From contig CAIIXF020000007.1 in NCBI GenBank assembly GCA_903813345.2, positions 32,849,564-32,894,697 of the forward strand: 45,134 nt of DNA, read 5' to 3'. This DNA is from Owenia fusiformis (taxonomy: Eukaryota; Annelida; Polychaeta; Sabellida; Oweniidae). The number at the start of each line of letters is the position of its first letter. Position 1 is the first letter of the stretch. A program made the translations under genes and the position numbers. Shown here piece by piece: positions 10,458 through 19,739 of the stretch. Below the pieces are notes generated by a model that was not told where the DNA came from, ran no database searches, and saw nothing but the letters and a program-made list of their open reading frames with translations.

Positions 10458-10574
10458 GGCTGGGACAAAGGTAATGTGTTTGTGAATGGCTTCAATCTTG
10501 GTCGTTACTGGGAGATAGGCCCACAACAAACTCTATATATACCCGCCCCCCTCTTGAAAGAAGGACAAAATGAG
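10458..10574 (+). CDS. GLB1L-type beta-galactosidase-like protein, penultimate exon
   Basis: A 117-nt, phase 0-0 exon of 39 codons with acceptor ATATTTTAG|GG and donor AATGAG|GTGAGC. It encodes [18 protein letters not shown], then [11 protein letters not shown] and LLKEGQNE. This is the most conserved C-terminal signature of GH35 proteins: GW-KG-V-(I/V)NG-NLGRYW--GPQ-TLY-P. The next coding exon must begin in phase 0. Two candidates exist, at 27847 (intron 17.3 kb) and 35337 (intron 24.8 kb). Both continue with a V(F/I)E-type strand as the family requires. Confidence 0.92.
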
Positions 10575-11382
10575 GTGAGCCATCACATTTAAACCCATGT
10601 AATCTATCAACACATAACAATATACTTGTAGTTAATATAATATGGAAAGCTGTATAGTTAAACCACTTGACTTGATAGATATAGATACTACATGTATGCT
10701 GTATCTTAGTTCTTTATATGCACCTTTGATAAAAGTACATTCTTGAGACTATATCCATATTGTCCAAATTTCTATTGTTCTTAAATGATATATCTTTTTA
10801 TTCACCTTTACCCAAAGTTAGCTCATGAATATTAGTATATAATTAGCAAATCTAGAATCTCTGACATCAGAGTAGGGCAGATTTTTGCAGCAGAATCTGA
10901 ACACATTACAAGTCAGTGTGAATCGCGAGGGAGACGGGCTCATTTAATTGTTGAATCATGATGAGCACTTAATAATCTGTATCATAAATGTGACGAAATC
11001 TCATTGATTACACTCTCGTTCATATTCTCCCTTCATTAAACTGTTCTGAGGAATCAAATGAGTAATATTGATGTGAAGAGTCAAATGTTTACAGCACATT
11101 GACCCCGATATGTACTTCTTCACATGTAAGCTTGTGCTATATTTTCTCATATTGCAAGGTGAAATGGATATTTATTGATCAATCAACAGTAAAATCGAGT
11201 CATATGTATAAGGGGGGGGGGTAAATTATCAAGGTTTTGGCCTACTCGAGTCTTGTGTCAAGACTTTTTCAAAAACTCGTGAATCAGTGCTTGATAATAA
11301 TTCAGTGCAATACCATTCATAATTTTCTTCAAGTGATTTCAGGATGGGGCAGCATATCATCAATTTCACATAAACAAACTAA
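10575..11382 (+). other. Start of the long last intron, no element recognised
   Basis: AT-rich. It contains a G run near 11212-11221 but no frame or repeat that I can match elsewhere in the window. Confidence 0.5.
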
Positions 11383-11736
11383 TTAATTAAATATTTTGGT
11401 GACAGTTCCAAGAAACGCAAGACATGTACACACAAAACACATTGCATAGTTCCAAGATGCATCTCATATGGGACATCAGTTGCTAAAGACAAGATCGTAA
11501 CATTTGTTAAGGTTCCAGAGAATGATAAAAGAAAGTGGATAATTGCTATCCATCGAATTGAAGATAAATCATTTCAGTTGAAACCTTTTTGTAAAGTTTG
11601 TTCTTTACACTTCACCCATGATGATTTTGAATATCATGGTTTTAATAAGAAACATTCTCTGAAAAAAGATGTTGTACCTCATGTTTTTGATTGTTGGGTA
11701 GATGTTCCTCATATGAATATGATTTATTTTTATTAG
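11383..11736 (+). CDS. THAP-type zinc-finger domain, no start codon
   Basis: An uninterrupted frame lies between a stop at 11380-11382 and TAG at 11734-11736, with no in-frame ATG before the domain. It reads CIVPRC (C-x4-C) near 11443-11460, then TFVKVPEN, KRKWIIAIHR, CKVCSLHF (C-x2-C-x3-H) and LKKDVVPHVF. That is the order of the C2CH THAP fold: CxxxxC, the VP loop, the invariant W, CSxHF, and a closing AVPTIF-like motif. THAP domains bind DNA and occur in host regulators and in P-element-type transposases. After the domain only about 15 residues follow, so the rest is missing or on another exon. It lies in the last GLB1L intron, just left of a TIR transposon. Confidence 0.7.
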   Translation, partial: LIKYFGDSSKKRKTCTHKTHCIVPRCISYGTSVAKDKIVTFVKVPENDKRKWIIAIHRIEDKSFQLKPFCKVCSLHFTHDDFEYHGFNKKHSLKKDVVPHVFDCWVDVPHMNMIYFY

Positions 11737-12213
11737 AAACATAATAATGTATTTGAATATTTATGTTTCATGAATATTCCTATAATATGTAGTCTTGTTG
11801 TCTGAATAATTGTTAGTCTTTGGTACGGTAATTTGATTCAATTTATTAGAAGACCAGAGGCCTTATCACCTGTTTGTTGCAATGCAGATTCGCAAGCGCA
11901 ACGCAACGCAACGCAAGAATTTCCAAATCGCAATCAGGATTTATATCATCCGCCAAGTGCAACGCAATCGCAAATTGAAAGATGTTTCAATCGCAACTGA
12001 CCAAAATGTTGCGATAGCTCTTACCCTGCTGCAAATCAATCACAAATCTTACCCATCTTTAAGACAATTGTTATCTATTTTAAATGTGTCAATGTAGGAG
12101 TTGCTTTATTGAATGCGTAAGTATGTTCTTTTCTCAAGGCGACAGTGTAATAAAAAGTTAGATTATGTCTTTTGAAAGTGCTTAAATCAAAGGAATCGTT
12201 AATGGTATGAGGG

Positions 12214-12453
12214 GTGTTTAAAACCTTCGAATTTTATAATTATATCCAAATTCTGATCGCAAATCCAAGAAAACGAAACACAACATTCATTCCGACATTG
12301 CTAAAAATGGGCATAACTTTGAGGTTCTTTGCAACTATTACAAATGACAAATATGGACTTATTTGGAATAACCCAAGCATCTGTCTTGAGGTGGTGGGAG
12401 AGGTGTCAACTATAATCAAGGTACAGTTTATTGTAATTTTCGATATGCACTGA
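12214..12453 (+). pseudogene. Possible Harbinger transposase fragment
   Basis: The 79-residue frame contains KMGITLRFFATI followed about 25 residues later by VVGEVSTIIK. This spacing resembles the (A)ITLRFLATG...IS-IVPEV--AI helix-turn-helix part of PIF/Harbinger (DDE_Tnp_4) transposases. The stretch between does not match well and the catalytic DDE residues are absent. The Gly after LRFxAT is missing. Its place between Harbinger-like TIRs supports the reading, but the homology is judged from memory of the family only. Confidence 0.4.
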
Positions 12454-13103
12454 CTTCAGTGAATCAATGTATTTCTATTTAAAAGGTATTAAAAGGTATT
12501 ATCACAAGTTTATTAGTATAAAGTATAGATTTGTTATTAGTAGAAAATACTGGTATGTAGATATGTAGATCCAGGAGTTTCACTTAATGACACCCTTGGC
12601 CAAGGTCTACTTGAATGTATACTTTCCCTCGAAATAAATGTCCATGAGGGTATTTTGAAATGAAATGAGAAATTACATCAACCCCCATCGAACAAAAATT
12701 GGTATTTATTAATTTACCCTTTTCATAAAAGGAAAAATAGATGGCATCATGGGTATTGGTAGAGCTAAATAACATGGCAACTTAATAGCAAGAGTCACTT
12801 AATTTCTTGATTTAACAAGTAATTCCATTTGTATCTATTTTGTAGAAACACCATTGGAATGTAACTATATGTCATTATTGATATGTGGAATGTGATTTCA
12901 CATTAAAGTTGTGATCCTTATAAGAGTAAATGAAATTTTAAAGGTTTTTCAACATTGTTTCAATTGGGGATTTAGCCCAACCATTTTTAGAAAACTTGAA
13001 AATCTCTAGTATTTGAATAAAGGTAAATAACAGTGCAAATCAAAGTTGTTTCGATAGAAAATTACATACATAATTCAAATATGCCATCAAATAGAAGAGA
13101 ATG
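12454..13103. other. Interior of the dead transposon, nothing recognised
   Basis: AT-rich, without a convincing frame or known repeat on either strand. Confidence 0.4.
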
Positions 13104-13449
13104 TTAGTCTTTAGTCCACCCGTGTAGCTCAGCGGTAGCGCAGGTACCTCTTACGCAATAGGTCCCGGATTCGATCCCCGGTTCAGGCAAGACTAAATTT
13201 GCTTGTTTGCATGAAGTACTTCAGGGTGTTTGACTGAGTGGTCCGCAACTCGTACAAAAAGGCTGTGGTGTGTACTTATATGTCTATGTATAAGTGCACA
13301 TAAAAGAACACAGGGCTCCTTCAAGGAGGGGTTTCTGGGTCTATCTTCCATGTTAATTACGTAAATTACGACCGTATATATACGGGACATACCCAAGAGG
13401 TATTGCTCACCTTCATTGGTGGTAAACAAAATACAATACAATACAATAG
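13104..13449 (+). mobile_element. tRNA-derived SINE
   Basis: The head is tRNA-like: A box TAGCTCAGCGG at 13125-13135 and B box GATTCGATCCC at 13168-13178, correctly spaced for RNA polymerase III. A body of about 250 bp follows, containing CACAGGGCTCCTTCAAGGAG, and the element ends in an (AATAC)n tail at 13428-13449. Flanks starting AATAGA occur on both sides (13090 and 13446), a possible imperfect target duplication. No 3' CCA and poor acceptor pairing argue against a functional tRNA gene. Confidence 0.8.
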
Positions 13450-13764
13450 AGAGTAAAAATGCAGGTCTCCTAAAATCTCATTAAAACGAGACTTTAACAA
13501 GATTTCAAAGCTATATGGAAAAGCCTCTTTTGGGTGTTTCGATGGTATTGAAATAATTTTAACATATATGGTGGAATATTGGAATTTAACTGGAAAGGTG
13601 CAAACGGTCCTTTACCCTCACGATACTTTGAGAAGTAAATAAAAATCTACTTTGGACCGGGTGTCATCAAGAAGCAAACGTTCTGATATAATGTTTGGCC
13701 CTTAGACATAGTCTGCTCCAAGAAGAAGGCGAACTTGTTTCAAGTTTGAAATATGAAACTGTAT

Positions 13765-14250
13765 AGTCACACATCAAATGAACATCGCGAACGGGAACAT
13801 GTCATCGAATATTAAAACATCCTCTCTCCAGAGTGTACACTTGTTAGTCAGTTCATGCTCTCATCCGAGTGCACCTGTGTCATGACATGCTCTCAACCGA
13901 GTAAATTTCGTCTGTACAGACTTTCATCTGAGTGCATCCTTCTCAGTACACCCTCTCACCCGTGTGAAACCACGTCATACATACTCTCACCCGCGACCCG
14001 GATGCACCCTCGAAACTAAATACTTTTACCAGACGAGTGCACCCTTGTAAGTACTCTTAAAACCAGGGCACCCTCGTGATTACACACTCAACTACGATGC
14101 ACCCGGATGAGAGTGTGTACTGTCGATGGTGTACTAGGGTGAGAGTGTGTACTGACGAGGGTGCACTTGGATTATATGTGATGACGAGGGTGAGAATGTG
14201 TACTGACATTCAACTATTAACGTGTTCCCAATCGCGAGATTCATGTAATG
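13765..14250. repeat. Palindromic minisatellite (GAGAGTGTGTACT / its complement)
   Basis: Left of about 14090 the units read in the CTCTCA-CCGAGTGCACC orientation; right of it they read GAGAGTGTGTACTGACGAGG with GGTGCAC. Both have about 25-30-bp spacing. The outer edges ATGAACATCGCGAACGGGAA (13778) and TTCCCAATCGCGAGATTCAT (14226) are also inverted. The whole is therefore a large imperfect palindrome made of minisatellite units. Confidence 0.65.
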
Positions 14251-14565
14251 GTATAATATACCTAAAATTAAAACTCAATTCGAGATAAGTATTTGTATGA
14301 GGCCCAGACATTGTATTCTATTATGATTTCCCTGCCAATTTAATGTCAAGAATTTTAATTATAATCTCAAGAATTCTACATTTTTGCGATCACATGTGGT
14401 AAACTACCACTTACGTTGCGATCTGCGTTGCTACAACCCCATGATAAGACTCAAAGCAGGAGTTGCGCCAGCGCATATTGGAGATTCGCAAACGCAACGC
14501 AAATGCAAATCTTGCGACAAGCGTGTGATAAGGCCTCAGCACTCATATCACAATTATTCCTATTA

Positions 14566-15295
14566 GGCCAGGACTCAGCACGGGTTTTGGGAAGTTCAAG
14601 GGCCACTTGATAGACATAATGTTTCTGAAAGATGACTTCATTTAGTATCAATTCATATATGTCTGGGTCTTTTTAGTTTGTGGACGAAGGATTCTGAGCA
14701 GTTTTACCCCCCTAGAATAATATTTCAGGGGGGTACTATATTATCATTCTATAAAATCAGTTATACATTAACTATAGCACTGATTTTTACATATGATTAT
14801 AGCACTGTAGTCAAGTGTTTCCCAAAGTTATAGGGAGATATATTGATTGGTTTGGGAGAAAATATAATTTATCGAAATAAAACGCATAGTTTCGTTATCT
14901 TTTTATTTTCACCAATCTTATTTTTGCAGCTTCAGAGAAATAATAGTCAGTAATAGTGCTCCAAGTAGTAATCAAAAATCATTTCCAGGCTATGTGTGAC
15001 ATTGTAATATAAGGAATGTAATGATGGCTTTGTTGACCCCTACCCCTTACCCCTTTTTAGTCTTACCGATTTTATTGTTGCAGCTTCAGAGAAATAATAG
15101 GCAGTAACAGTGCTCCAAGTAGTATTCAAAAATCATTTCCAAGCTATATGTGACATTGTAATGTAAGTAATGTAATGATAAAGTACTATTTTGTATTTTT
15201 AATATGGCTTTGTTGACCCCTACCCCTTAGAAATACAAGAACGCGGAGGGGGCACAATTGGATCAGAAATTCTATGATGACTACTTATGTCCTGC
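14566..15295. repeat. Left arm of a large inverted repeat
   Basis: This segment returns, inverted and diverged, at 19220-19597 plus 23547-23765, where a LINE splits the copy. Landmarks are AGGCCAGGACTCAGCA at the outer end, CCCCCCTAGAATAATATTTC in the middle, and TTGTTGACCCCTACCCCTTA near the inner end. Within this arm 14929-15057 is tandemly duplicated at 15080-15229 (CAGCTTCAGAGAAATAATAG start). The right arm has one copy. Confidence 0.8.
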
Positions 15296-15360
15296 CTTGT
15301 ATATTATTTTCTTCAAGAATAAGTTTCACAAATGTCATAAAACACAAATTTCTTGGGTAA

Positions 15361-16044
15361 TGGCCTAGTCACATAGCCCGGCCGATGTCCGGCATCGGTA
15401 GAGCTCGGTGGATTTTTTTGGTGCCACCGAGCTCTCCTCATCGGAAGCAGAGCTCGGTGACGTGAACGGACTCCGTCCGGACATCTTCAGGCGACCGACC
15501 GAACACCGGCCGGTGACTGTACGAAGTCTGTCTCAAAATGGTAGTTTTTTTCTGCCGATGTGGCAGCAACTACCGGCCGGAAGTTGGCCGGACATCGGAA
15601 GGAATACGGCCGGTACCCGAGCAGGTAACAGGACACCGTGCGAACGCCGGCCGGGTTGTTAACGGGCTTTGAACAGTGACCGGCCGATGCTCTGTCCCAC
15701 ATCGGCCGGAGCTCGGTCGGAGCTCAGCCGCTGTCTGTTGAAAAACCTCGTCCTCTGGTTGTCTCAGATGCACGGGACACCGGCCGATACTCGGCCGTGC
15801 ACCGGCCGACGTGTTTTCCGATGTGGTTACGATGGGGCTGCGATGACATGATGAGGGAGCTCGGTGAGAGCCCGGTGAAATTTAACTCTGAAGTTAAAAT
15901 TTCACCGAGCTACCACCGATGCGGTTTTAAGCAACAAACGCCACGGATGTCCGGCCGGTGTCCGGCCGGTGTTCGGCCGAGTTCGGTGAAAATTGCATCG
16001 CTGGCTCATCGTAACCTCATCGGCCGGGCTATGTGACTAGGCCA
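15361..16044. mobile_element. GC-rich MITE with TAA target duplication
   Basis: The perfect terminal inverted repeat is TGGCCTAGTCACATAGCCCG and continues to about 27 bp; it is flanked by TAA at 15358-15360 and 16045-16047. The 684-bp body is packed with CCGGCCG and GAGCTCGGTG motifs, many of them paired as internal hairpins, in sharp contrast to the AT-rich surroundings. Short open frames inside are by-products of the missing A/T. A 3-bp TWA duplication points to the PIF/Harbinger superfamily. Non-autonomous. Confidence 0.85.
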
Positions 16045-16519
16045 TAAAGAGCCTGTTTCAATGTTTATATATAGACCTAGAGGATGGGAATTTATGGGCT
16101 GAAAGATATGAAAATAATGTACATGCTAAGAATGCCTATTAATATAGAGTGCACGATGTAAAGTTTGACATAATTAGAATTTTCCTAGTGAACATGAACA
16201 TTATACATTCTCAAATAGTATGCACCATTCAAAGAGTCCTGAGAGTAGAGACTTTCAAAAGTATATTGTTAATAATAGGAATTTTCAAGTTTGACTCTCT
16301 ATTATTGCTTCCAGGGTGGGGAAGTTGGCTCAATAGGTTACTCCCATGATTTGAGTTTGACAGCTCAATCTTTATTTTGTCAAAACCTCCACCACTTCCC
16401 ATGTGGGGGTCTCACGCAAACCCTTGAATTATGCTCAACTGCACATGGGTAAAGGGGATATTTGAAGAAATAATTTTGGAATAAGTGAGAAAAGTCCAAT
16501 CCTTCTCCCTTATTAATTG

Positions 16520-18330
16520 AATGAAATGGGGGGGAGGGGGAGTCATTCAGAGTTTCTTCAGAGTCAGAGGTACATGCAAACTTTATCTATAGTAGAATCA
16601 TTTTTAGATATAAAAGGAATATTATAAGAAATACTTCTGAACAATCATTTCTGTCTTTCTCCTTTTGCTCATGGATGAAGTGGAGCAGAAGGGGGTTAAG
16701 TCATCTTCAAAGGAGTGGTATCTATATGGTGAACTTTTTGAATACACGTTTCTCTTAAACCAGTCATCAAAACATTCTGAAAATTTTACACATCATCAAT
16801 TTAATGGTTATCTTTTGGATGGTAACATTATAATTTGAAATATATTTATATACTTTTCTCTATATTGTTTTAGATAACACATGAGACACTTCTTTTGTCC
16901 TTGGTATCATTATGAATGAAACATCTTTCCGAACCTCATTGGAACAAAACGACATAAACACAACGTGTAGAGGTCTCTCAATATTGTAATCGTACAAAGG
17001 AAGGTTTGGCTGATATTAAAAAAGTATCTCATTAATGAAATTAAAGGCTGAACTTAATTTTTATCTATTTTGGGGGGTTTTGTAAAAGTTTTTGCATACA
17101 TATTGTAAAATCAACCAAAATTTCCTTTGTATAACTATAATATTGAGAGGTGTAAGAAAATGTTGTATATATGCTATTTTCTTCCAACAAGGTTCGGAGA
17201 TACATTTCATTTCATTCTCAAGAATTGGTAGAAAAGAACAAAAAACAATTGCACTAAAAAAACAAAAAATGTTAACAAAAACAGTTATATAAAATATATA
17301 TAAATAATTTTTGCATTAAATTGTTGCCAATCGGTCAAAATCACATAAAGGACCATGTTTTTTACAGAATGCTTTCAATAATTGGTTAAAGAGAAAAACA
17401 TTGTTGAATTCAGTTCACCATATCGATACCTATCCTTTTTCTTGGGAGCAAAAACTTTTTACAGTTCCAAACATGACCCTCTGAGGTAGTACATATAAGC
17501 TTTATAAGTCATATTACGATTTCTCTTTGAAGCACAAATTGTAAACAGTTCCACACACCGCCCTCAGAGGTACATATATATATGTGAACTTTATCTACTG
17601 TAGAATCCCTTTATGTTATTAGAAATACTTTTGGAATAAGTGACTGCTGTCTATCTTCTTTTGTTATTATAGTATTTTGTGGATGGTGTTACAGGGTTGG
17701 CAGTTGGCAGTCAATGGTCGACATCTGTAGCAAAAGGCAGGTGGAGACATTTTACTTCTTTTTTTGTTAATGAATGAGGTGAGGGGGAGGTTAAGGTAGA
17801 TTAAAATTCTCCTTGGGAGCACCATCAGCCATCATGTCCATCAGCCATCCTCTATCGATGAATTGGGGAGGGATAAGTCATATAAGAATTTTCCTCCTTT
17901 GTTAATGGATGGGGTGAGGGGAGGTTAAGGTACAACTGTAGATTAAAATTCTCCTTGGGAGCACAAACCACAAACATTATACAGTTTCTTAACCCTCAGA
18001 AAAACAGGTGAAATGTATCAACTGTAGAATCTTTTGCCATGGCTTTAAAAGGTTTGCTTTATGAACTACATGTACTTTTGGAGTAAGTGAGTATATACTC
18101 ATGAATGGAGTGGGATAGGGAGGTTAACAAATAAAAAATATAATCCCTTCATGAAAAATCATATAAGAATTTTCTTCGGAAGCACAAACAGCTTACAGCT
18201 CTACAACGCATCCTCAGAGATGCAGCTGAACTCTGAACTTCCCGAGTGAGAATTCTTTCATGGGTATAGGTGTATTTTAGAGTCACGTGTGAATTTAATC
18301 AACTGTAGGATTCCTTCAGTGGTAAACAGT
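16520..18330. repeat. Old degenerate tandem repeat
   Basis: Recurring blocks in order are ATGGATGGGGTGAGGGGAGG-TTAAG, TTCTCCTTGGGAGCACAAAC, ACAGTTCC, CCCTCAGAGGTACAT, and CTGTAGAATCCTTT. Copies are seen around 16520-16700, 17440-17640, 17760-17860, 17890-18060 and 18100-18290. Units are unequal and diverged. A palindromic element (16709-17437) interrupts one unit. Confidence 0.6.
16709..17437. mobile_element. Long palindromic (foldback) element, ~730 bp
   Basis: The outer block AAGGAGTGGTATCTATATGG and its diverged complement ending 17437 mark the ends. Pairing continues inward for roughly 300 bp per arm: CATCTTTCCGAACCT (about 16922) faces AAGGTTCGGAGATAC (about 17190). It sits in a degenerate tandem repeat between ...GTCATCTTC and TTCTTGGGAGC, which would be continuous without it. 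A 66-residue open frame inside is not convincing. Half copies occur at 8054 (left) and 34038 (right). Confidence 0.75.
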
Positions 18331-19035
18331 GCATTTAGGCTATGTGAATAAGTATGTAACGTCAATTGTCCCTATTGAATGATTATAGGGGGGGGGGGGG
18401 GTATAGAAGATGCTGATATGGCTACTCCCTATTAAACTATATTTAGTTTTAAGATTGACAGCATAGACTCAATAGCAATTACCTGTTCCCCCTGGAAGGA
18501 ATCCCTTAGCTGATAAAATGCACATGTGCCTGCCTGGGTAAGCTATGCTGGACTAGACAGAGCTCATGCTTCAAGGCATCATTGGGATTATTGTACTTTT
18601 AAGGATATATTAAATGAAATAATGAGCATACAAATGCAGACTGATGCATCTGAATAAGAATCGTAAGACCTTAACTTATAAAGAGAAATTCTTGATAAAA
18701 TTTTAGAAAAAGAAAAATATAAAAACAAGAATTTAACATGAAGAAATGACCCTTTAGACTAACAAAGGCATCCAGAAAAATTAAAAAAAAACAGTTGATC
18801 ATTACAAAATTATTCCATAATAGCATGTTTTCCCTGGGAAATAAACAGGGAATAGAATTGATATTCAAAAGATCCCATATTATAGCTAGATTCCTATATC
18901 AGATCCCGAATTGGATCCTGTATCAGCCTAAATCACATATCAGATCCTATATCAGAACCATTCCTGGGGATTTCTCTTGATTTTTATGTTTCAGAAAAAA
19001 AAACAATTCAATAAATAGGTTATTGATGGTGTTGG
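18331..19035. repeat. Gap region with G tract and short ATATCAGATCC repeats
   Basis: A run of 14 G lies at 18388-18401. Degenerate repeats of about 15-20 bp (TATATCAGATCC, TGTATCAGCC, ATATCAGATCC, TATATCAGAACC) lie at 18890-18957. No gene is visible. Confidence 0.5.
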
Positions 19036-19167
19036 TGGAATATGAATTTTATTTATTTCATTCGCCTCGAGAACTATCATATTAACACTCGGGCTATTGC
19101 CCTCAGTCAATATGATGTTTTCCTTGGCCAATATCATATTTTCCCTCAAAATAAAATTCATATTCCA
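19036..19167. mobile_element. Small foldback repeat
   Basis: TGGAATATGAATTTTATTT (19036) faces its complement ending 19167. An inner pair, ATCATATT...CGGGC and GCCC...AATATGAT, surrounds the centre. It is of the same general type as the palindrome at 9879-9992. Non-coding. Confidence 0.6.
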
Positions 19168-19739
19168 TCCCTCCCATTAAATTACCTCTATATATCACAC
19201 ATACATTTTTAAAATGCTACTTGGAGGACTATTAGTACTCATTATAGAATTTCTGATCTAATTGTGCCACCTTCACTTTCTCATATTTCTAAGGGGTAGG
19301 GGTCAACAAAGCCATATTAAAAATTCCAAATAGTATTGTATCATTACATTCTTTATATAACAATTCCCCACATAGATTGGAAATAATTTTAGATTACTTC
19401 TTAAAGCAGTATTGGTGCCAATTATTTCTCTGAAGCTGCAACAATAAAGTTGGCGAGACTAAGAAACGAATGAAAATATGCTTAGTTATTACTATAAATT
19501 GTGTTTTTGTCAAAACCGATCAACATATCTCCCTATAACTTTGGGAAACACTTGACTACAGTGCTAGCAACATAATATGTATAAATCAGTGCTACAGTTT
19601 TTTTTTTTTTTTTAAAAAAACATTTATTTTCCTTTAAAATTAACTTACAATTATACATTAACATCAATCATACAAAATAAACATACATTTCTATAGATTT
19701 AATATCTTTTGTTTATGAAACTCACTTTTTATATTGCCT

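Larger units (their letters stand above)
11858..14536 (+). mobile_element. Decayed PIF/Harbinger-like DNA transposon
   Basis: The termini AGGCCTTATCAC (11858) and GTGATAAGGCCT (ending 14536) are inverted repeats, followed inward by GTTGC/CGCAACGCAA-rich subterminal sequence on both sides. Both outer flanks read CAG (11855-11857 and 14537-14539), a 3-bp target-site duplication. Harbinger elements make 3-bp duplications, usually TWA, so CAG is atypical. A short frame at 12214-12453 resembles part of a Harbinger transposase. A tRNA-derived SINE and a palindromic minisatellite are inside it. The element is clearly dead. Confidence 0.6.

Noticed and set aside
11882-12097. 71-residue frame rich in Gln, Arg and Asn
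   Set aside because: It is generated by the CGCAACGCAA subterminal repeats of the dead transposon.
13104-13190. Functional tRNA gene
   Set aside because: A and B boxes are present, but the acceptor stem does not pair well and the sequence continues into a SINE body with an AATAC tail.
15408-16036. Several 60-84-residue frames
   Set aside because: They fall inside the GC-rich MITE, overlap in multiple frames on both strands, and reflect the scarcity of stop codons in GC-rich sequence.
16300-16360. Another tRNA-like SINE head (TTGGCTCAATAGG)
   Set aside because: An A-box-like match exists but there is no B box at the right distance and no tail.
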